A stretch of DNA of 64,000 nt from Carnegiea gigantea (GCA_029747015.1 JAKOGI010000002.1:2326001-2390000), one strand, 5' to 3'. Shown: positions 21,750 to 33,005, numbered from the stretch's first letter. Translations and numbers: made by a program. The notes: generated by a model from the sequence alone, not told the origin.

Positions 21750-22774
21750 GTCCCATTAATGCAATTTAAAGACACCTAATATTAATGATCTTATCCGGGT
21801 AACTAAAATGACTAATTTAATTATTTTAAAACTATATATTTAGGCAAAAAAAATAATGAATCCTCAAGGAATAGTTACTATGAATAGGGTGAGCTAGTTT
21901 AATATTACTCTGTAAGGCGACATCAGAACTTCAAGAAAAGCAAAACGTGACTAACACAAAATCTGAAGGTTTATTTAAAGACTTGTCAAGAGGTTACCAT
22001 TCAACACGTACAACATCGTTTGTAAATGCAATTACGTAGCTAATTGGCTTACCATGTTTGGACTTTTTTTTGAAAATCTTTCTATCATTAGCAATCCCAC
22101 TGTTTCCCATGAATATTTGGGTTAATTATTATACATGCATGAGGACTTTTCTCGTGTATTGTGAGAAAGATGACCCAAAATTTGACCTCTTACCCTCTGG
22201 AGAAAGAATGAGATATGGGCACGTCCTTGATGAAGAGAAAGAGACTTACAGGATGAATCTTTTGTTGTTTCGTTCCTTGTTTATGGACTTACAGGATGAA
22301 TCTTTTGAAGGTTGCATTGAGACTCTCAAATGGTATGCCACCAAATAAAATCTTTTATAGTAGAACAATTTTCCATTGTACAAAATGGCACTGATTTGTG
22401 GATGTTTCCCTCATGATGTGATACCATAAGACAATAATTCAAATGGGAAAACAAACATTTAGTACATGCTGAATTAGATTTTGTGGAATTGTGTAATTAG
22501 GAATTTTCAATTTATATAAACACTTATCTATAGCATTTAGCAACTTTCAGCACAATGCAATAACTTTCAACACAATTCAACAACTTTAAGCACTGTTAAA
22601 CATTCATTGCAAAAACATAATTATATCTATATTTTTCAACCATTTAGTATGTTTCAGCAAATTTAAGTATGTTTCAGCAAATTTTAGCAACTTTCAGTGT
22701 GTTTTAGTAGTAAGCACTAATAAATACTTGTCATAATTCAAAAGAATATGTGTTAAGTCTGTCAATGTCTCTCT
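21750..22774. other. intergenic
   Basis: It includes an unrecognised 96-codon frame at 22058-22348, which has no family motif and no supporting gene structure, and short TTTCAGCA/TTTCAACA repeats at about 22540-22710. I do not call a gene here. Confidence 0.4.
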
Positions 22775-22777
22775 TAA

Positions 22778-23122
22778 GGGCCTGCTCTTTTCATTGGAAA
22801 ATATGGTTGGTAAATGAGTGAAGTTGGTTGAGATTGCTAGAAGTGGGCTGAAGCAGGTTGAAGTGAGTACTTTTCTTATTGAAATGGGTTGAAGTTAGTT
22901 GAAGTTGATTAAAATTGGTTAAATATTTTTTTATATGATGGGTAGAAGTTGGTTAAAATAGTGAGGAGTGGGTTGAAGTAGGTTATTAGGTTAAAATAAG
23001 TTGAAATTGGTTAAAATAAGTTAAAGTTTATATTTTTTATTAAAATTTATAAAGTGAGTTAAAGTGAATTAAAATGAATTGAGATTGATAAATTTAAATT
23101 TACCAATAAAAGAAATAGGGCC
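22778..23122. mobile_element. TAA-flanked MITE, family D copy 2
   Basis: The left end GGGCCTGCTCTTTT follows TAA (22775-22777). The right end AAAAGAAATAGGGCC is followed by TAA (23123-23125). The 345-bp interior is made of GGTTGAAGTnG/GGTTAAAATA-type short repeats. It lies about 340 bp upstream of the NFD4-like start codon, so it is part of that gene's upstream region. Confidence 0.7.
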
Positions 23123-23125
23123 TAA

Positions 23126-23463
23126 AATGAAGAAAAAAATTTCGTAGCACTCCGTGAAAAATATTATTGGTCCCCACTAGAGGCTAGGGAGCCCATTGGA
23201 TTTTGTAGGGGAAGAATTTGCAAGACTTGGGCAAAAGTCTTCCTTCAAATAATGGTAAGCTCAATTCTACAGAGAGGGGTTTCTCTGCTATTGAGAACGG
23301 TGCAAGCGAAATCACCAATCTCCCTTCCCTTCATAGGCACTCTTCTCTCTCTCTTCCCTACCTAATTTTCAGAGCTTAAGTCCAGTTGTAAAATACATTA
23401 CCCCATTATCTTCAACGTTCTTCTCCTCTCCTCTTCCCGGAGCATTCCATTGACGTTATCACA
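23126..23463 (+). promoter_or_regulatory. upstream region and 5' UTR of the NFD4-like transporter gene
   Basis: The stretch between the MITE and the ATG at 23464 contains CT-rich DNA (about 23320-23360 and 23415-23440) typical of plant leaders. No clear TATA box was seen. Confidence 0.35.
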
Positions 23464-26025
23464 ATGAGGATGTTGTCGGAGCGGCCATCTACTGCCACCG
23501 CCCTGAAGTGGCTGGGCTTCGTCACCGCCGTGTGGGTCCAATCAATCTCCGGCAACAACTACACCTTCTCCAACTACTCCGACGCCCTCAAGAGCTTGAT
23601 GAACTTGACCCAGGTCCAATTGAACAATCTTTCCGTTGCTAAAGATGTGGGCAAGGCTTTTGGCCTTCTTGCTGGGTTGGCCTCTGATATCTTCCCAACT
23701 TGGGTGCTCCTTCTTATTGGCTCCATTGAAGGGCTTCTTGGTTATGGTGCTCAATGGCTTGTTGTTAGCAAGACCATTAATCCCCTTCCTTATTGGGCGG
23801 TGTGTGCTTTCTTTACTTTCAAGATTCTCTCTCCTTTTGGGGAAGACTAATTCATTGGTTGCGTATTTGGTTCATGGTGGATTGAAAATTTTGGTCATCT
23901 TGGTGTTGTTTATGCTCAGATGGGACTTTCACATTTCAATATGCATTGATTTCTTAATTAGCACGTTTTCAACCGTTCCATTCTATTTTCGTGTTCATTA
24001 GTCACTACTCATTAGTAGCGTTCTATAAAGATGGGTTAGTGATATGTGTTTTTCTTAATTAGGGGAATTTTAGCAGATTGTCTTGTTTCGCCCTTTTCAG
24101 TAATTAAACTAGTTTTTGTGATGATCCTTGAGCATACATACTATTGGTGAAATGTTGCAGATGTGTATGTTTTTGTGTATGGGAGGCAACAGCACAACAT
24201 GGATGAACACAGCGGTTTTGGTGACATGCATAAGGAATTTCCGTAAAAACAGAGGACCAGTCTCTGGGATTCTCAAGGGCTATGTGGGCTTAAGCACTGC
24301 TATATTCACTGATCTCTGCAATGCCCTTTTCTCAAGTAGTCCTGCTTATTTCCTCATGATGCTCTCCATTATCCCCTTTGCGGTTTGCCTGACTGCCATG
24401 GTCTTCCTCCGGGAGGTCCCTCCATCAGCAACCGCCTCAGAGATCGCAGAAGAATCTAACTACTTCAATCTATTCAATATGGTGGCTGTTATAGTTGCGG
24501 TTTACCTATTAGGTTATGATTTTCTTGGGTCACAGCTACAAGGTCATGTAATTGACATGATATTTTCCGTCATTTTATTGGCTTTGCTTGCCCTTCCGCT
24601 GATAATTCCAGCATACATTGCTATAAAAAGCTGGCTTGACACAAGAGCTAAAGATGATATCGAGGATCAGAACGTTGAGCCCTTACTAGCTCAAGAAGTT
24701 GTGGATGATTCACAGCACCAGGAAGAAGTAGCAGTGGTGGCCGACGCAGCCGCCAAGGAGGAGGAGGCTGCGAATGAGGAGGTTAAGAAATCACAGCCTT
24801 CCATTGGAGAGGAGCACACTATCTTTGAGGCATTCAAGACCATTGATTTTTGGGTGTTGTTTGTGTCATTCTTGTGTGGAGTTGGGACGGGCATGACGGT
24901 GATGAACAACATGGGTCAGATGGCGTCAGCTCTTGGCTACACGGAGGTGTCCATTTTCGTGTCTGTCCTTAGCATAATGGGATTTTTTGGCAGAATCATA
25001 TCCGGGACTGTTTCAGAATACTACATCAAGTAAGTTCTCTGCTCTTGATCTGATGCTTTTGATTTTGTTGAGTTTTATATCATGTCACTAATTATGAAGC
25101 CATAATCTCTTAGTCCTGCTTTTTTGGGGGGGGGGGGTTCTTTTGCTTCAAAATTGAGTTAATTTCTTGTGTCGATGGAAGTTGGCATTTGATGGGGTGG
25201 ATGAACCACTCTTAATTTTTATTGATAGGAGAGCGGGCTCATTCTATATATGGACCGTTCACATGATGCGTAATCGATCTTTTAATAGTCTGATCAGGAT
25301 CTGATGTAGTCTATGGAACAAGTCCCACGTAGATATCGTAGGGCCTTGTCTTAATTTTTACTGGCAGCTTTTGGAACTCGTGCTGTAGGAAATGGTATCC
25401 ATCATAGAGTTGTTATGAAATTGGCTGCATCTTATTCTTTGATTCTGTGGTTCTGAATGGATCACAGCAGAAGATTTTGCATCCATCTAAGCTGCTAATC
25501 AAACTGAATTTCAAGGATGAACCTGATGTCCTGACTTTGTGACGATGATTCTGCAGGGAAGCTGCACTCCCAAGGCCACTCTTCAATGCGGCCTCTCAGA
25601 TCCTGCTTGCTCTTGGATATGTCATAATGGCAATCGCAATACCCGGCAGCATGTACATTGGGTCAGTCATAGTTGGCCTGTGCTATGGTGTTCGCCTAGC
25701 AATCACAGTCCCCACAGCCTCGGAGCTGTTTGGGCTCAAATACTACGGTCTCATCTACAATATCCTGATACTGAACCTTCCACTTGGGTCCTTCCTCTTC
25801 TCGGGCCTGCTTGCAGGGTTGCTCTATGATGCGGAGGCTACCACCACTCCTAGCGGAGGGAACGAGTGCTACGGGGCCCACTGCTACAGTCTATGCTTCT
25901 TGATCATGGCCGGTGCTTGTCTCATTGGGTGTGCTTTAGATGTCGTGATGGCCATGAGAACCAAGGACCTCTACAAAAAGATCTCTGCAAGCAAAAGGTC
26001 AAAATCCGTGGTGAATGGAAGATGA
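23464..26025 (+). CDS. Nodulin-like/NFD4-type major facilitator superfamily transporter, three exons
   Basis: Exons 23464-23799, 24161-25029 and 25557-26025 give 557 aa. The Nodulin-like half starts WLGFVTAVWVQSISGNNYTF and carries the family block CMGGNSTTWMNTAVLVTCIR plus RNFRKNRGPVSGILKGYVGL. About 12 hydrophobic membrane segments are visible. The two halves are separated by a long acidic cytosolic loop (about residues 275-335, AAAKEEEAANEEV). The C-terminal half holds EHTIFEAFKTIDFWVLFVSF, GVCYGVRLAI-like GLCYGVRLAITVPTASELFG, and ends in a Lys/Ser-rich tail. The substrate of this family is not settled, and the location is probably a cell membrane. From memory the closest Arabidopsis relatives are At4g34950 and At2g16660. 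The residue before the second exon is Ala where relatives usually have Gln. Confidence 0.93.
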
Positions 26026-26716
26026 CGAGGGCTTGGTGGACTCTTCTTCTCTTCATGAAATTAGAGAGCATTCGTTGTTTGTAATGACTGTTTACCATAC
26101 GTAGTCCCAAATGCAATTTTGTAACGCTTTAGTGTCTGGCATGTTTATTCCGAAGCTGTTCATTCTGGTTTCTAACGATATTTGAATTTTAATGTAGATG
26201 ATCCCCCCCCCCCCGGGGGGGGACCTTCTTAGCCTAGATTTAAAATGGGCAGGAAAAAGCATATTTCCATATCAAATACATGATGAACATTTGCGAGGGC
26301 TGCTGGTAGGGTGTACAAACTGGGACAATGCCATCCATCGATGGCTGGGGCTGGGCCTTATTGCAGTTGGGCTACTTTTGGGTGCCCCACAGACTAATCG
26401 TGCAGACATTGTCAATTTGGATCATTGCAAATTGTCAATGCAAGTGTTTGCTTCTTTAATCTTTGCACTGGCCAAGCCCAAAAAGCGCCAACTGACCCCG
26501 ACTGAATGATCACCAGTTTAATAACTTTTGAATCCTTGCATTATTATTTTGTTCTTGCAACAATAACTGCTTTTTGACAAACAAGATGCTTTTCCTTTCA
26601 TTTAATGCATTCATATTGCATACTAATACAGAAAGTATCCTAATTGCATAATACTCACTCAAATTGTATTAAATTTAAATTACTAATTAAAGTAGCTAAC
26701 GCTAATTACTGATTCT
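26026..26716 (+). other. 3' UTR and downstream region of the transporter gene
   Basis: The first 200 bases are probably 3' UTR. A C12/G8 block lies at 26203-26222. The ORF at 26198-26509 has no recognisable content. Confidence 0.45.
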
Positions 26717-26717
26717 A

Positions 26718-26933
26718 TGTTAAATTTTTTATATCAATTGAGTCTTAGACAAGGAGCCATGCATATAAGTTCAAATGAGGTTTCATTCCAAAATCAATTG
26801 GGAATGGATAGAGTAACTGACAAGCTTTTATACATGCTTAAGCCCTTTAATTTTCTCAATGTGGGACAACACCCACTTTCATATTCTTTGTATTTTAACA
26901 ATGTCGGATAATACCCACTTTCATACTCTAACA
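26718..26933. repeat. possible solo LTR or TRIM remnant
   Basis: A TGTTAAA...CTCTAACA-bounded stretch of about 216 bp contains two copies of a roughly 47-bp segment (CAATGTGGGACAACACCC... and CAATGTCGGATAATACCC...). On the minus strand it would read TGTTAGAGTATGAAAGTGGG and includes GTATAAAAGC, a TATA-like motif. No matching target duplication was found, so the borders are uncertain. Confidence 0.35.
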
Positions 26934-26982
26934 CGTCCCCTCGCGTGTGGGCTACTAACAAGGCCCAACACGTGCACACAAG

Positions 26983-27583
26983 TCATGCATAGGCTATACT
27001 TGATCGTAGTCTTGGGTCTATTACGTTTAATATCCAGGATGATAACATAGAATTTACTATTTTCCATGCTTGTAATTCCATGGGATCTCCCCCTTCTAAG
27101 AATTTACTATTTTCCATGCTTGTAATTCCATGGGATCTCCCCCTTCTACCAAAACAGGTTTCTTCAATGTCCCTTCAATAAATCCGAGTTTATTCTTTGC
27201 CCTCAGTGCCGTCACCACAGCCTTTTCCCACAAGTGATAATTTTTGCCATCGAACACCACCGTTGTGATTGAGACCCGGGTCCTTCGGACGGGTGCAAGT
27301 AATATGGTGATTGGGGATCAATTACGAACTTCGGTTTCGGGGTTCGTCCGACATGACTGAAGAGTTTGACGAGGTTCAATGCCTCGGCTCTGATACCATA
27401 AAGAAATCGAGTGAGAAAGAGAGATAAGGGCTCTATGCTGTGTGCCTCCTCTGATTCAACCTCATGAAAAATACAAATATATACAATGTCATACATAACC
27501 CTATGACACCCTAACTTGCCGTACAAGATTAGGAAACTGAAAATAATACATGCCTAAAATGCAAAATATTGTAATATCACAAA
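26983..27583 (-). pseudogene. truncated copia-type element: LTR end, PBS and 5' gag
   Basis: On the minus strand the order is a presumed LTR remnant (27583 to about 27405), the primer site TGGTATCAGAGCC (about 27402-27390), then gag. The gag translates as FDGKNYHLWEKAVVTALRAK, NKLGFIEGTLKKP and ELQAWKIVNS, and after a 50-bp tandem duplication as MLSSWILNVIDPRLRSSIAY. The sequence then stops matching at about 26983. The duplication is not a multiple of three and also introduces a stop, so gag is broken. Zinc knuckle, protease and pol are all missing. Confidence 0.75.
27049..27148. repeat. 50-bp tandem duplication inside the copia gag remnant
   Basis: Two adjacent perfect or near-perfect copies of a 50-bp unit (containing TTCCATGCTTGTAATTCCAT) meet at 27098/27099. 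This is a local duplication after insertion, or slippage. Confidence 0.9.
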
Positions 27584-28050
27584 ATCCCTTAATATTCTAA
27601 AAAAATATTTTCAGTTTCTAGGAGAAGGGTCTACAATCTACGCACTAATCTATATAAAATTAAGTGACTTTACACATGTTTGGCAAGTGCCATAACTTTA
27701 TTGGTTATGCTATGAATTACTATTTAAATTCATTTTGTGTGTTTTAGCATGCATAAAATTCTTTTTTTTAGTTTTTCTTTATGTACTCCACAAAATCTTT
27801 CATCTTCTTCTTGACCAATTATTTAAGAATGTCATTAATAAATATTTACCTGCATAATTAAAAACTACACGTGTTAAACCTAAAAAAATTCAATAGATAC
27901 AATGATTATTTAATTAATAAAATAAATCTAAATGATGAAAACAATATTAATTGTTCTAAAATTGTTTTCATGTCCGAAGATGAACATACTGTTACACCTT
28001 CCCATGGGAAAGGTCCAAAAAAGGTAATTGTAACGCCAGATAAAAATTTA
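27584..28050. other. intergenic
   Basis: AT-rich; no gene or element recognised. Confidence 0.4.
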
Positions 28051-28776
28051 GGATGGCAATATGATCCGAATTTGATGTTAATTTGATCCGATCCAAGGCA
28101 AAACTATCTGACTTGAATCCGATAAAAAATAATATGATTCGGAGTATGATAAAAATAACCCAAATCTGACTCCGATCCGAGCAGATTTGGAGGAGTCCAT
28201 TTGATCCGATATCTTTTTTTAATAATTTTAACTTTATTTGAAGATAGAAAAATCTTTATATGATAACCCTCAAAAAATCCGCATAGGGTCTGCATTCTAT
28301 GTGCATTACACTCTTCTTTCTTAGCTAATTTCCTTCTCTCCAGATCTTTTTCTTGCTTTCTTATCTTTCTCAATCAAAGTTGTATATTTTCCCTTTCCTT
28401 CCAACTGTTGTACTATTTTCTATCCCTTTCACTCTAAAGTGAATTCGCATTCTATTTTTCCAATACTTTCTTACTTTAATGCATCGAAATGTTTAACATA
28501 GAAGGTTATTTGGCATTAAATAGATATTTAGTATTGCACTTACAAGTGAGCAAAAATAAGGTTGAAAATAAAAAATTGTGCAAATATTGAATAAGAATAT
28601 ATAATCGGATTATATCCTATTATATCCGAATTTAATCCAATCTAAAACCAATCCGAATCTGATTTAACTTCCGATCCAACGGAGTCGGATTTGGATTGGA
28701 TTTTTAAATCCGGTTATTAATTGGATCGGATTTGGATGTCTATACATCCGATCCGAATCCAACCTGTTACCGTCCC
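28051..28776. mobile_element. GATCCGAAT-rich foldback-like element, copy 1
   Basis: The left end GGATGGCAATATGATCCGAA and the right end, read inverted (GGGACGGTAACAGGTTGGAT), are similar. Both terminal zones are dense in ATCCGAAT/ATTCGGAT motifs (28055-28215 and 28600-28760). Flanking AGATAAAAA and AAATAAAAA may be a 9-bp target duplication. The central part (about 28215-28600) is ordinary AT-rich DNA. No transposase is present. The sister element at 32459-32996 has a clearer duplication. Confidence 0.5.
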
Positions 28777-30001
28777 AAATAAAAACTGATGTATGGCTAT
28801 CATGTTTATAGACTTAAGTAAGCTAATATTACATAATCTACCTATTCTTCTCCTTTTTATGAAGCTAGGGTGTATGAGCATATGCATTCCTTTTTTTTTT
28901 TTTTTTTTTTTTTAGCGCACATATAAAGGAGGGCTCAAATTGGGACTCACCATAAGGACAAATTCAATGCCTATCAATGGATAAGTCTTCATTAGAGACT
29001 CCCTACATCTCCATCCCTCCCCACCCATATCTTGGTGTAATGTGTGTATAACATAAATATCAGACAATTTGTCTTGTACACGTTGTGGAACAGTGAAGCG
29101 TCCTACCCAAAACCAAAAAAACTGCATTCCCATTTACAAGTTGTGTGAATGAACGCCTTTCCCATAAAAACAAACCTCAAGTTATGAAATTTTCAGTTAC
29201 TTTTAAGTTACCATATATCTTTCTAATTAGTGGTGGCTCATTGGGATAAATTTGATCAGTGAAAACAAGAAATAGCCAAACCAAAATCACTAGAGCTTCA
29301 TCTCGAATGTTCCATCAATTTATTTGTTATTGCCAAGTTTTTTTTGAGTCTTTGAGGTATCTCTCTTTTAAATGGATTGTAAAAATTGGTCCAAAAGCCA
29401 AGATAAGAGTTAAAGATGCTCAATGAACACAGCAAGAAGATGGATATCAAATTGATTGAATATCATATCCGAGGCCCAGAGCTCATTAATATGACTTCAT
29501 CATTTAGCTTGCTAGCTGCTGCAATAACCTCAAAGATCTAATGGCAGAGTTGAAATTCAAAGGCAACAAACAGCAAAACTGCATAGCAGACAAAAAGAAA
29601 CAAACTGCAATCTTCTGCGGTTGTGCCACAGCAGTCCCATCTTTTTCTTTCTTTCTTTCTTTTTCTCTTCCTTTATCCTCCCTGAGGTACCCCGCCGACC
29701 CTTTTTCTGTGCAAGTTCACATTAGCACGCATAATGCTCTTATCAAAACCACTTTCTCCCTTCAAACCAGGACGGAAAAAAGAGGAGGCCCAATTAGAGT
29801 ATTTAAAACAAATCCTAAAGTGCTGAGAGAATTTATGCTGTATACAGCATTACTACTGATATTTGGGAGAATATTTGGTGGTTGGGTTGGTGTCAGTTGG
29901 GATGAATATTCAGCTTTTTGTCTTTGCCAGCCAACTACTCGATGAAATGCCAATGCAATGATGATCTCCAACCCCTTTCAAACTGGAAAACTAAGACAGG
30001 T
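28777..30001. other. intergenic, downstream of the thaumatin-like gene
   Basis: A long T run lies at about 28891-28914. The 134-codon frame at 29541-29945 has no recognisable domain, and I do not accept it as a gene. The last 200 bases are probably the 3' UTR of the minus-strand thaumatin-like gene. Confidence 0.45.
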
Positions 30002-31486
30002 CTACAAAGAAATGGACGCAAAAAGGATAGAGAAAATTGCAGAAACTAGAACCACTAATAGAGTTGGTTGCAGAGAGCTTGAGGCTCCCATTGCCAAGCC
30101 AGCTAACCATGACCCATCTTGAAGCATAGCTGTTGTAGTTGTCCCTGATTCGGACCCTGTTATCGCTCCGGATCCATCTTCTGAAGCAGACCCATATGTC
30201 ATCTCCCCTGATCCACCTGGAAATGAGTTGGAGTTCATCGGATCCGACCCGGATACATCTGGTGTTGTCGTTGTCACTGGTGTCGCACTCGTCGCTGGGG
30301 TTGCATCTCTTGAGGATTTTTGACTGTGATGACACATACCATACAAAGACCCAAACAATTAAACATCTCATTGATAGAATTTGTCAGTCGGGAATTAAAT
30401 AACAGCATTTACAGCTGGTACAATTAGAAACCCACAATCCCAATTCCCACATGCATGCATTCACTGCCAAAATTTAGCTGCCCACTTTACCAAAGTGAAA
30501 AAACAGAAAATGTCAGCACAAGTAAATGCACAGAAGTGCTCGTGAAAATGCCGAGGAGAAAAAAAAATTGCAAGTACCTGGGAGTTGATGGGCAAAATGT
30601 GATGGTGTAATCAGCCCCGCTACAGGTAAATGTGCTTGATGCATCATCATAAGCGTAGCTATAAGATCTGGGGCAAGCCGACTTGAACATCTGCGAGTAA
30701 ATGGTGGGCTTGCAGGTGGAAGGTGCGCCATACGCGCCGCTACAGCAGTACTCCGGAGTCCCGAAAGCCTCACACGCGCTCTTACAGGCTTCGCCATTCC
30801 CCGTTTTTAGCTCAATCGGACAGGCCTGGTTCAGATCCACCAAGCAACCGGTGGTTGCGCACAGACCCGACCCGCCACTCACCTCCACCAACATAGGTAA
30901 GTTATACCCATCAACCAGGCTAACATCATAGAAATCCTGCCCGCCCGACCCGAGAGTGAACTCGGCCAGCGTAGCGGGTGGCTCTGCCCCGGATCCGTTG
31001 CACTCTACCTCGCCGGTGCCGCAGTCACCGGTAACACAGTACCCAACACCCGACCCGTCAAAGTTGCACCCGGTTCTGCCCCAGAAACGGCCGGACCACC
31101 CAGTTGGGGCTTGGAAAGCGCGCGAGGTGACCGTGGGAAGCTCGAACCCGGTGCTGTCGAGTTTCAGGCTGCCGGCATTTGCCAGTATTCCGGGCCACAC
31201 TGTGTAGTCGCATTTGTTGACAAATGTGAAAGTGGCCCCCCAAGCACCTGCATATCCAAGCCCAAAAGTGAGAAGTTAGTGAGAGAAAACAGAGCGGAAC
31301 TATGAAGATTCTAAAATCAGACAAAGATTGAATGTTTAGCTGAATGCAGCTGAGAAAGAGAGCAAATAGGAAAACCCAGACGGAAAAATGGCGTAGAAAC
31401 TGTATCTTTTGGGTACCTGTTGAAAGGAGAAGTACAAAAGAAATGTTGAGAGTGAAGTTGAAGCAAAGATAATTTAAGAGATTCAT
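30002..31486 (-). CDS. thaumatin-like protein with C-terminal hydrophobic (GPI-type) tail, copy 1
   Basis: Minus-strand exons 31486-31417, 31247-30578 and 30323-30002 give 353 aa. Residues 1-23 form a signal peptide (NISFVLLLSTG). The thaumatin domain follows, starting AWGATFTFVNKCDYTVWPGI. All 16 conserved cysteines are present. The signature GVGYCVTGDCGTGEVEC is intact, as are the acidic-cleft residues of the REDDD set (Arg in GRFWGR, Glu in LAEFTL, two Asp in DFYDVSLVDGYNLP, Asp in AYDDASS). Exon 3 adds a Ser/Thr/Gly-rich linker and ends LLVVLVSAIFSILFASISL, a likely GPI-attachment signal. The product is probably at the outer plasma membrane or cell wall. This family (PR-5-like) includes glucan-binding and antifungal members, but the role here is not known. 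The paralogue lies at 41374-44745 on the same strand. Confidence 0.92.
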
Positions 31487-31804
31487 GTCGTTTTTCTCTG
31501 ATTTGCCTCAGTGTTTAGTTCTTCGGCGGTTATGCACGAGACGGAGGAGAAATGGCAGAGGAGGAGAAAAACAGGGAAGAGTGCCTCCTTGTTGTCCCCT
31601 GACCCCAGAGAGAGAGAGAGAGAGAGAGAGAGGTGGAAAATGGGCACGAGGACGGAGAAACGGGCAAATGAGGCTCAGTCAAGGGCTTCACTTCCCATGA
31701 CTAGAACATCCAAAATTTCACCTCGAAGAGAGAGAGAGGGGGGGGGGGAGGCGGTGACGAAGTGGGTGTCAGAGTGGAAGAGTGAAGCCCATGCCTGGAA
31801 ACTG
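31487..31804 (-). promoter_or_regulatory. upstream region of thaumatin-like gene copy 1
   Basis: The region contains a (GA)n microsatellite at 31611-31632 and further GA/G-rich runs at 31722-31750. These read as CT-rich on the gene's strand, which is typical of plant leaders. No certain TATA box was seen. Confidence 0.35.
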
Positions 31805-31807
31805 TAA

Positions 31808-32168
31808 GAGCAATAAGTCAGTTTTTTAGCTCATTGACAGGGTATATTACTGTTACATTAATCTTTTCTTTAACTTTTTACCTCATAAATTTTGCTCTTT
31901 TTAATGATTGGTTCACCACTTTGGCTCACTATATAAACTAATACCTATAAACTCACATCCCAACATACAACTACTTTTTTAAAAAATAAAATAACAATAT
32001 AACCTAATAAAAAAACAAAAAAAAAGATAAAACGAGAAGGGGGAAGGCTCACGGCAGGCAGCCGCTAGTCGGGCCGCTGCCCCCTGCCCAACGCTGCAAG
32101 TAACGAAGCCAGATTTTGGCTCCCCCGCCCTCTTTTCTTGGGCCGCGAGGCATCCGTTGCCTGTGCTC
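31808..32168. mobile_element. TAA-flanked MITE, family G copy 2 (GAGCA termini)
   Basis: It begins GAGCAATAAGTCAGTTTTTT and ends GTTGCCTGTGCTC. TAA lies on both sides (31805-31807 and 32169-32171). The length is 361 bp. As in copy 1 (14517-14885), the first part is AT-rich and the final 120 bp is GC-rich. It lies upstream of the thaumatin-like gene. Confidence 0.6.
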
Positions 32169-32177
32169 TAAACATAA

Positions 32178-32371
32178 GGGTCTGTTCTTTTTGAAGATTA
32201 ATTTTAAAATATCAATCGTAATTTATTTTAACCTACTTTAATTTATTTTAATTTATTTTAATTTACTCTTACTATTTTAATCAAGTTTAATTTATCATGT
32301 TAAAAAATTCAACCTATTTCAACCTACTTTAATCTTTTACCCACTTCAATTTACTCAAAAAAACCATGCCT
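32178..32371. mobile_element. TAA-flanked MITE, family D copy 3 (opposite orientation)
   Basis: The left end GGGTCTGTTCTTTTTG follows TAA (32175-32177). The right end AAACCATGCCT is followed by TAA (32372-32374). The interior AACCTACTTTAATTTATTTT reads as the complement of the GGTTGAAGTA-type repeats, so the copy is inverted relative to copies 1 and 2. Only six bases, which include its own TAA, separate it from the family G MITE. Confidence 0.65.
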
Positions 32372-32458
32372 TAAGTATGCAACTCTCACTTTATTCGTAT
32401 ATTTAAATAAAGCTTGATTTATTTAAATAAAACTTGAATTTTTTGTGTATTCAAGACT

Positions 32459-32996
32459 AGGGTTGACAAAAATTCAGATTTGAATCAATTTGGGTTCGAA
32501 TAAATGGAACGTTCGGACAAAAATTTCACATTCGGATCTTGTTTGGATTATAATCAGACACTCTGGCCAGATCCGGGCCTGAATGTCCGATGTCCGAACC
32601 CGGTTATCCGAATGTCCAAATTTGTGATATAATTTTAGGACTTCCGACCGAAATTTTGTGTGACCGAACCCGAATCCAATTTTTTAAGTCCGAACCTGAT
32701 TGTCCGAAATTGTTTTTTATAAAATTTTCTTAAGAATTTGGATTAAACACATAAACGTAGTTGCCCGATGTCCGAACCCGGATGCCCAATTGTCCGAATT
32801 TATCCGAACCCAAAATGGTTTAAAAATTTGGACAACTCGAACCCCGATGCCGAAATTCGAACCAGATCCGGATTTAAATTCGGACATGATCGATTGTCCG
32901 AATTTTAAATTTGCACATAAATTTGGTAACTATATCCGTTTTTTTTCGCGTTGGGCAAATTTCATTTTTTGAATCGGATAAATTTTTGTCATTCCT
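32459..32996. mobile_element. CCGAATnnGGAT-rich foldback-like element, copy 2, with 9-10 bp target duplication
   Basis: TATTCAAGAC occurs immediately left (32448-32457) and again at the right border (32996-33005). The ends are inverted: left AGGGTTGACAAAAATT, right (inverted) AGGAATGACAAAAATT. The 538-bp interior is full of TGTCCGAA, CCCGAATT and TTCGGA motifs. A 9-10 bp duplication fits Mutator-like elements. No coding capacity. Confidence 0.65.
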
Positions 32997-33005
32997 ATTC
33001 AAGAC

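Noticed and set aside
22058..22348. 96-codon plus-strand ORF (contains GERMRYGHVLDEEKETYRMN)
   Set aside because: It has no recognisable domain, no flanking exon and an ordinary intergenic setting. It could be a decayed fragment but I cannot support a gene.
29541..29945. 134-codon plus-strand ORF
   Set aside because: Low-complexity start and no family motif. It lies in the presumed downstream region of a minus-strand gene.
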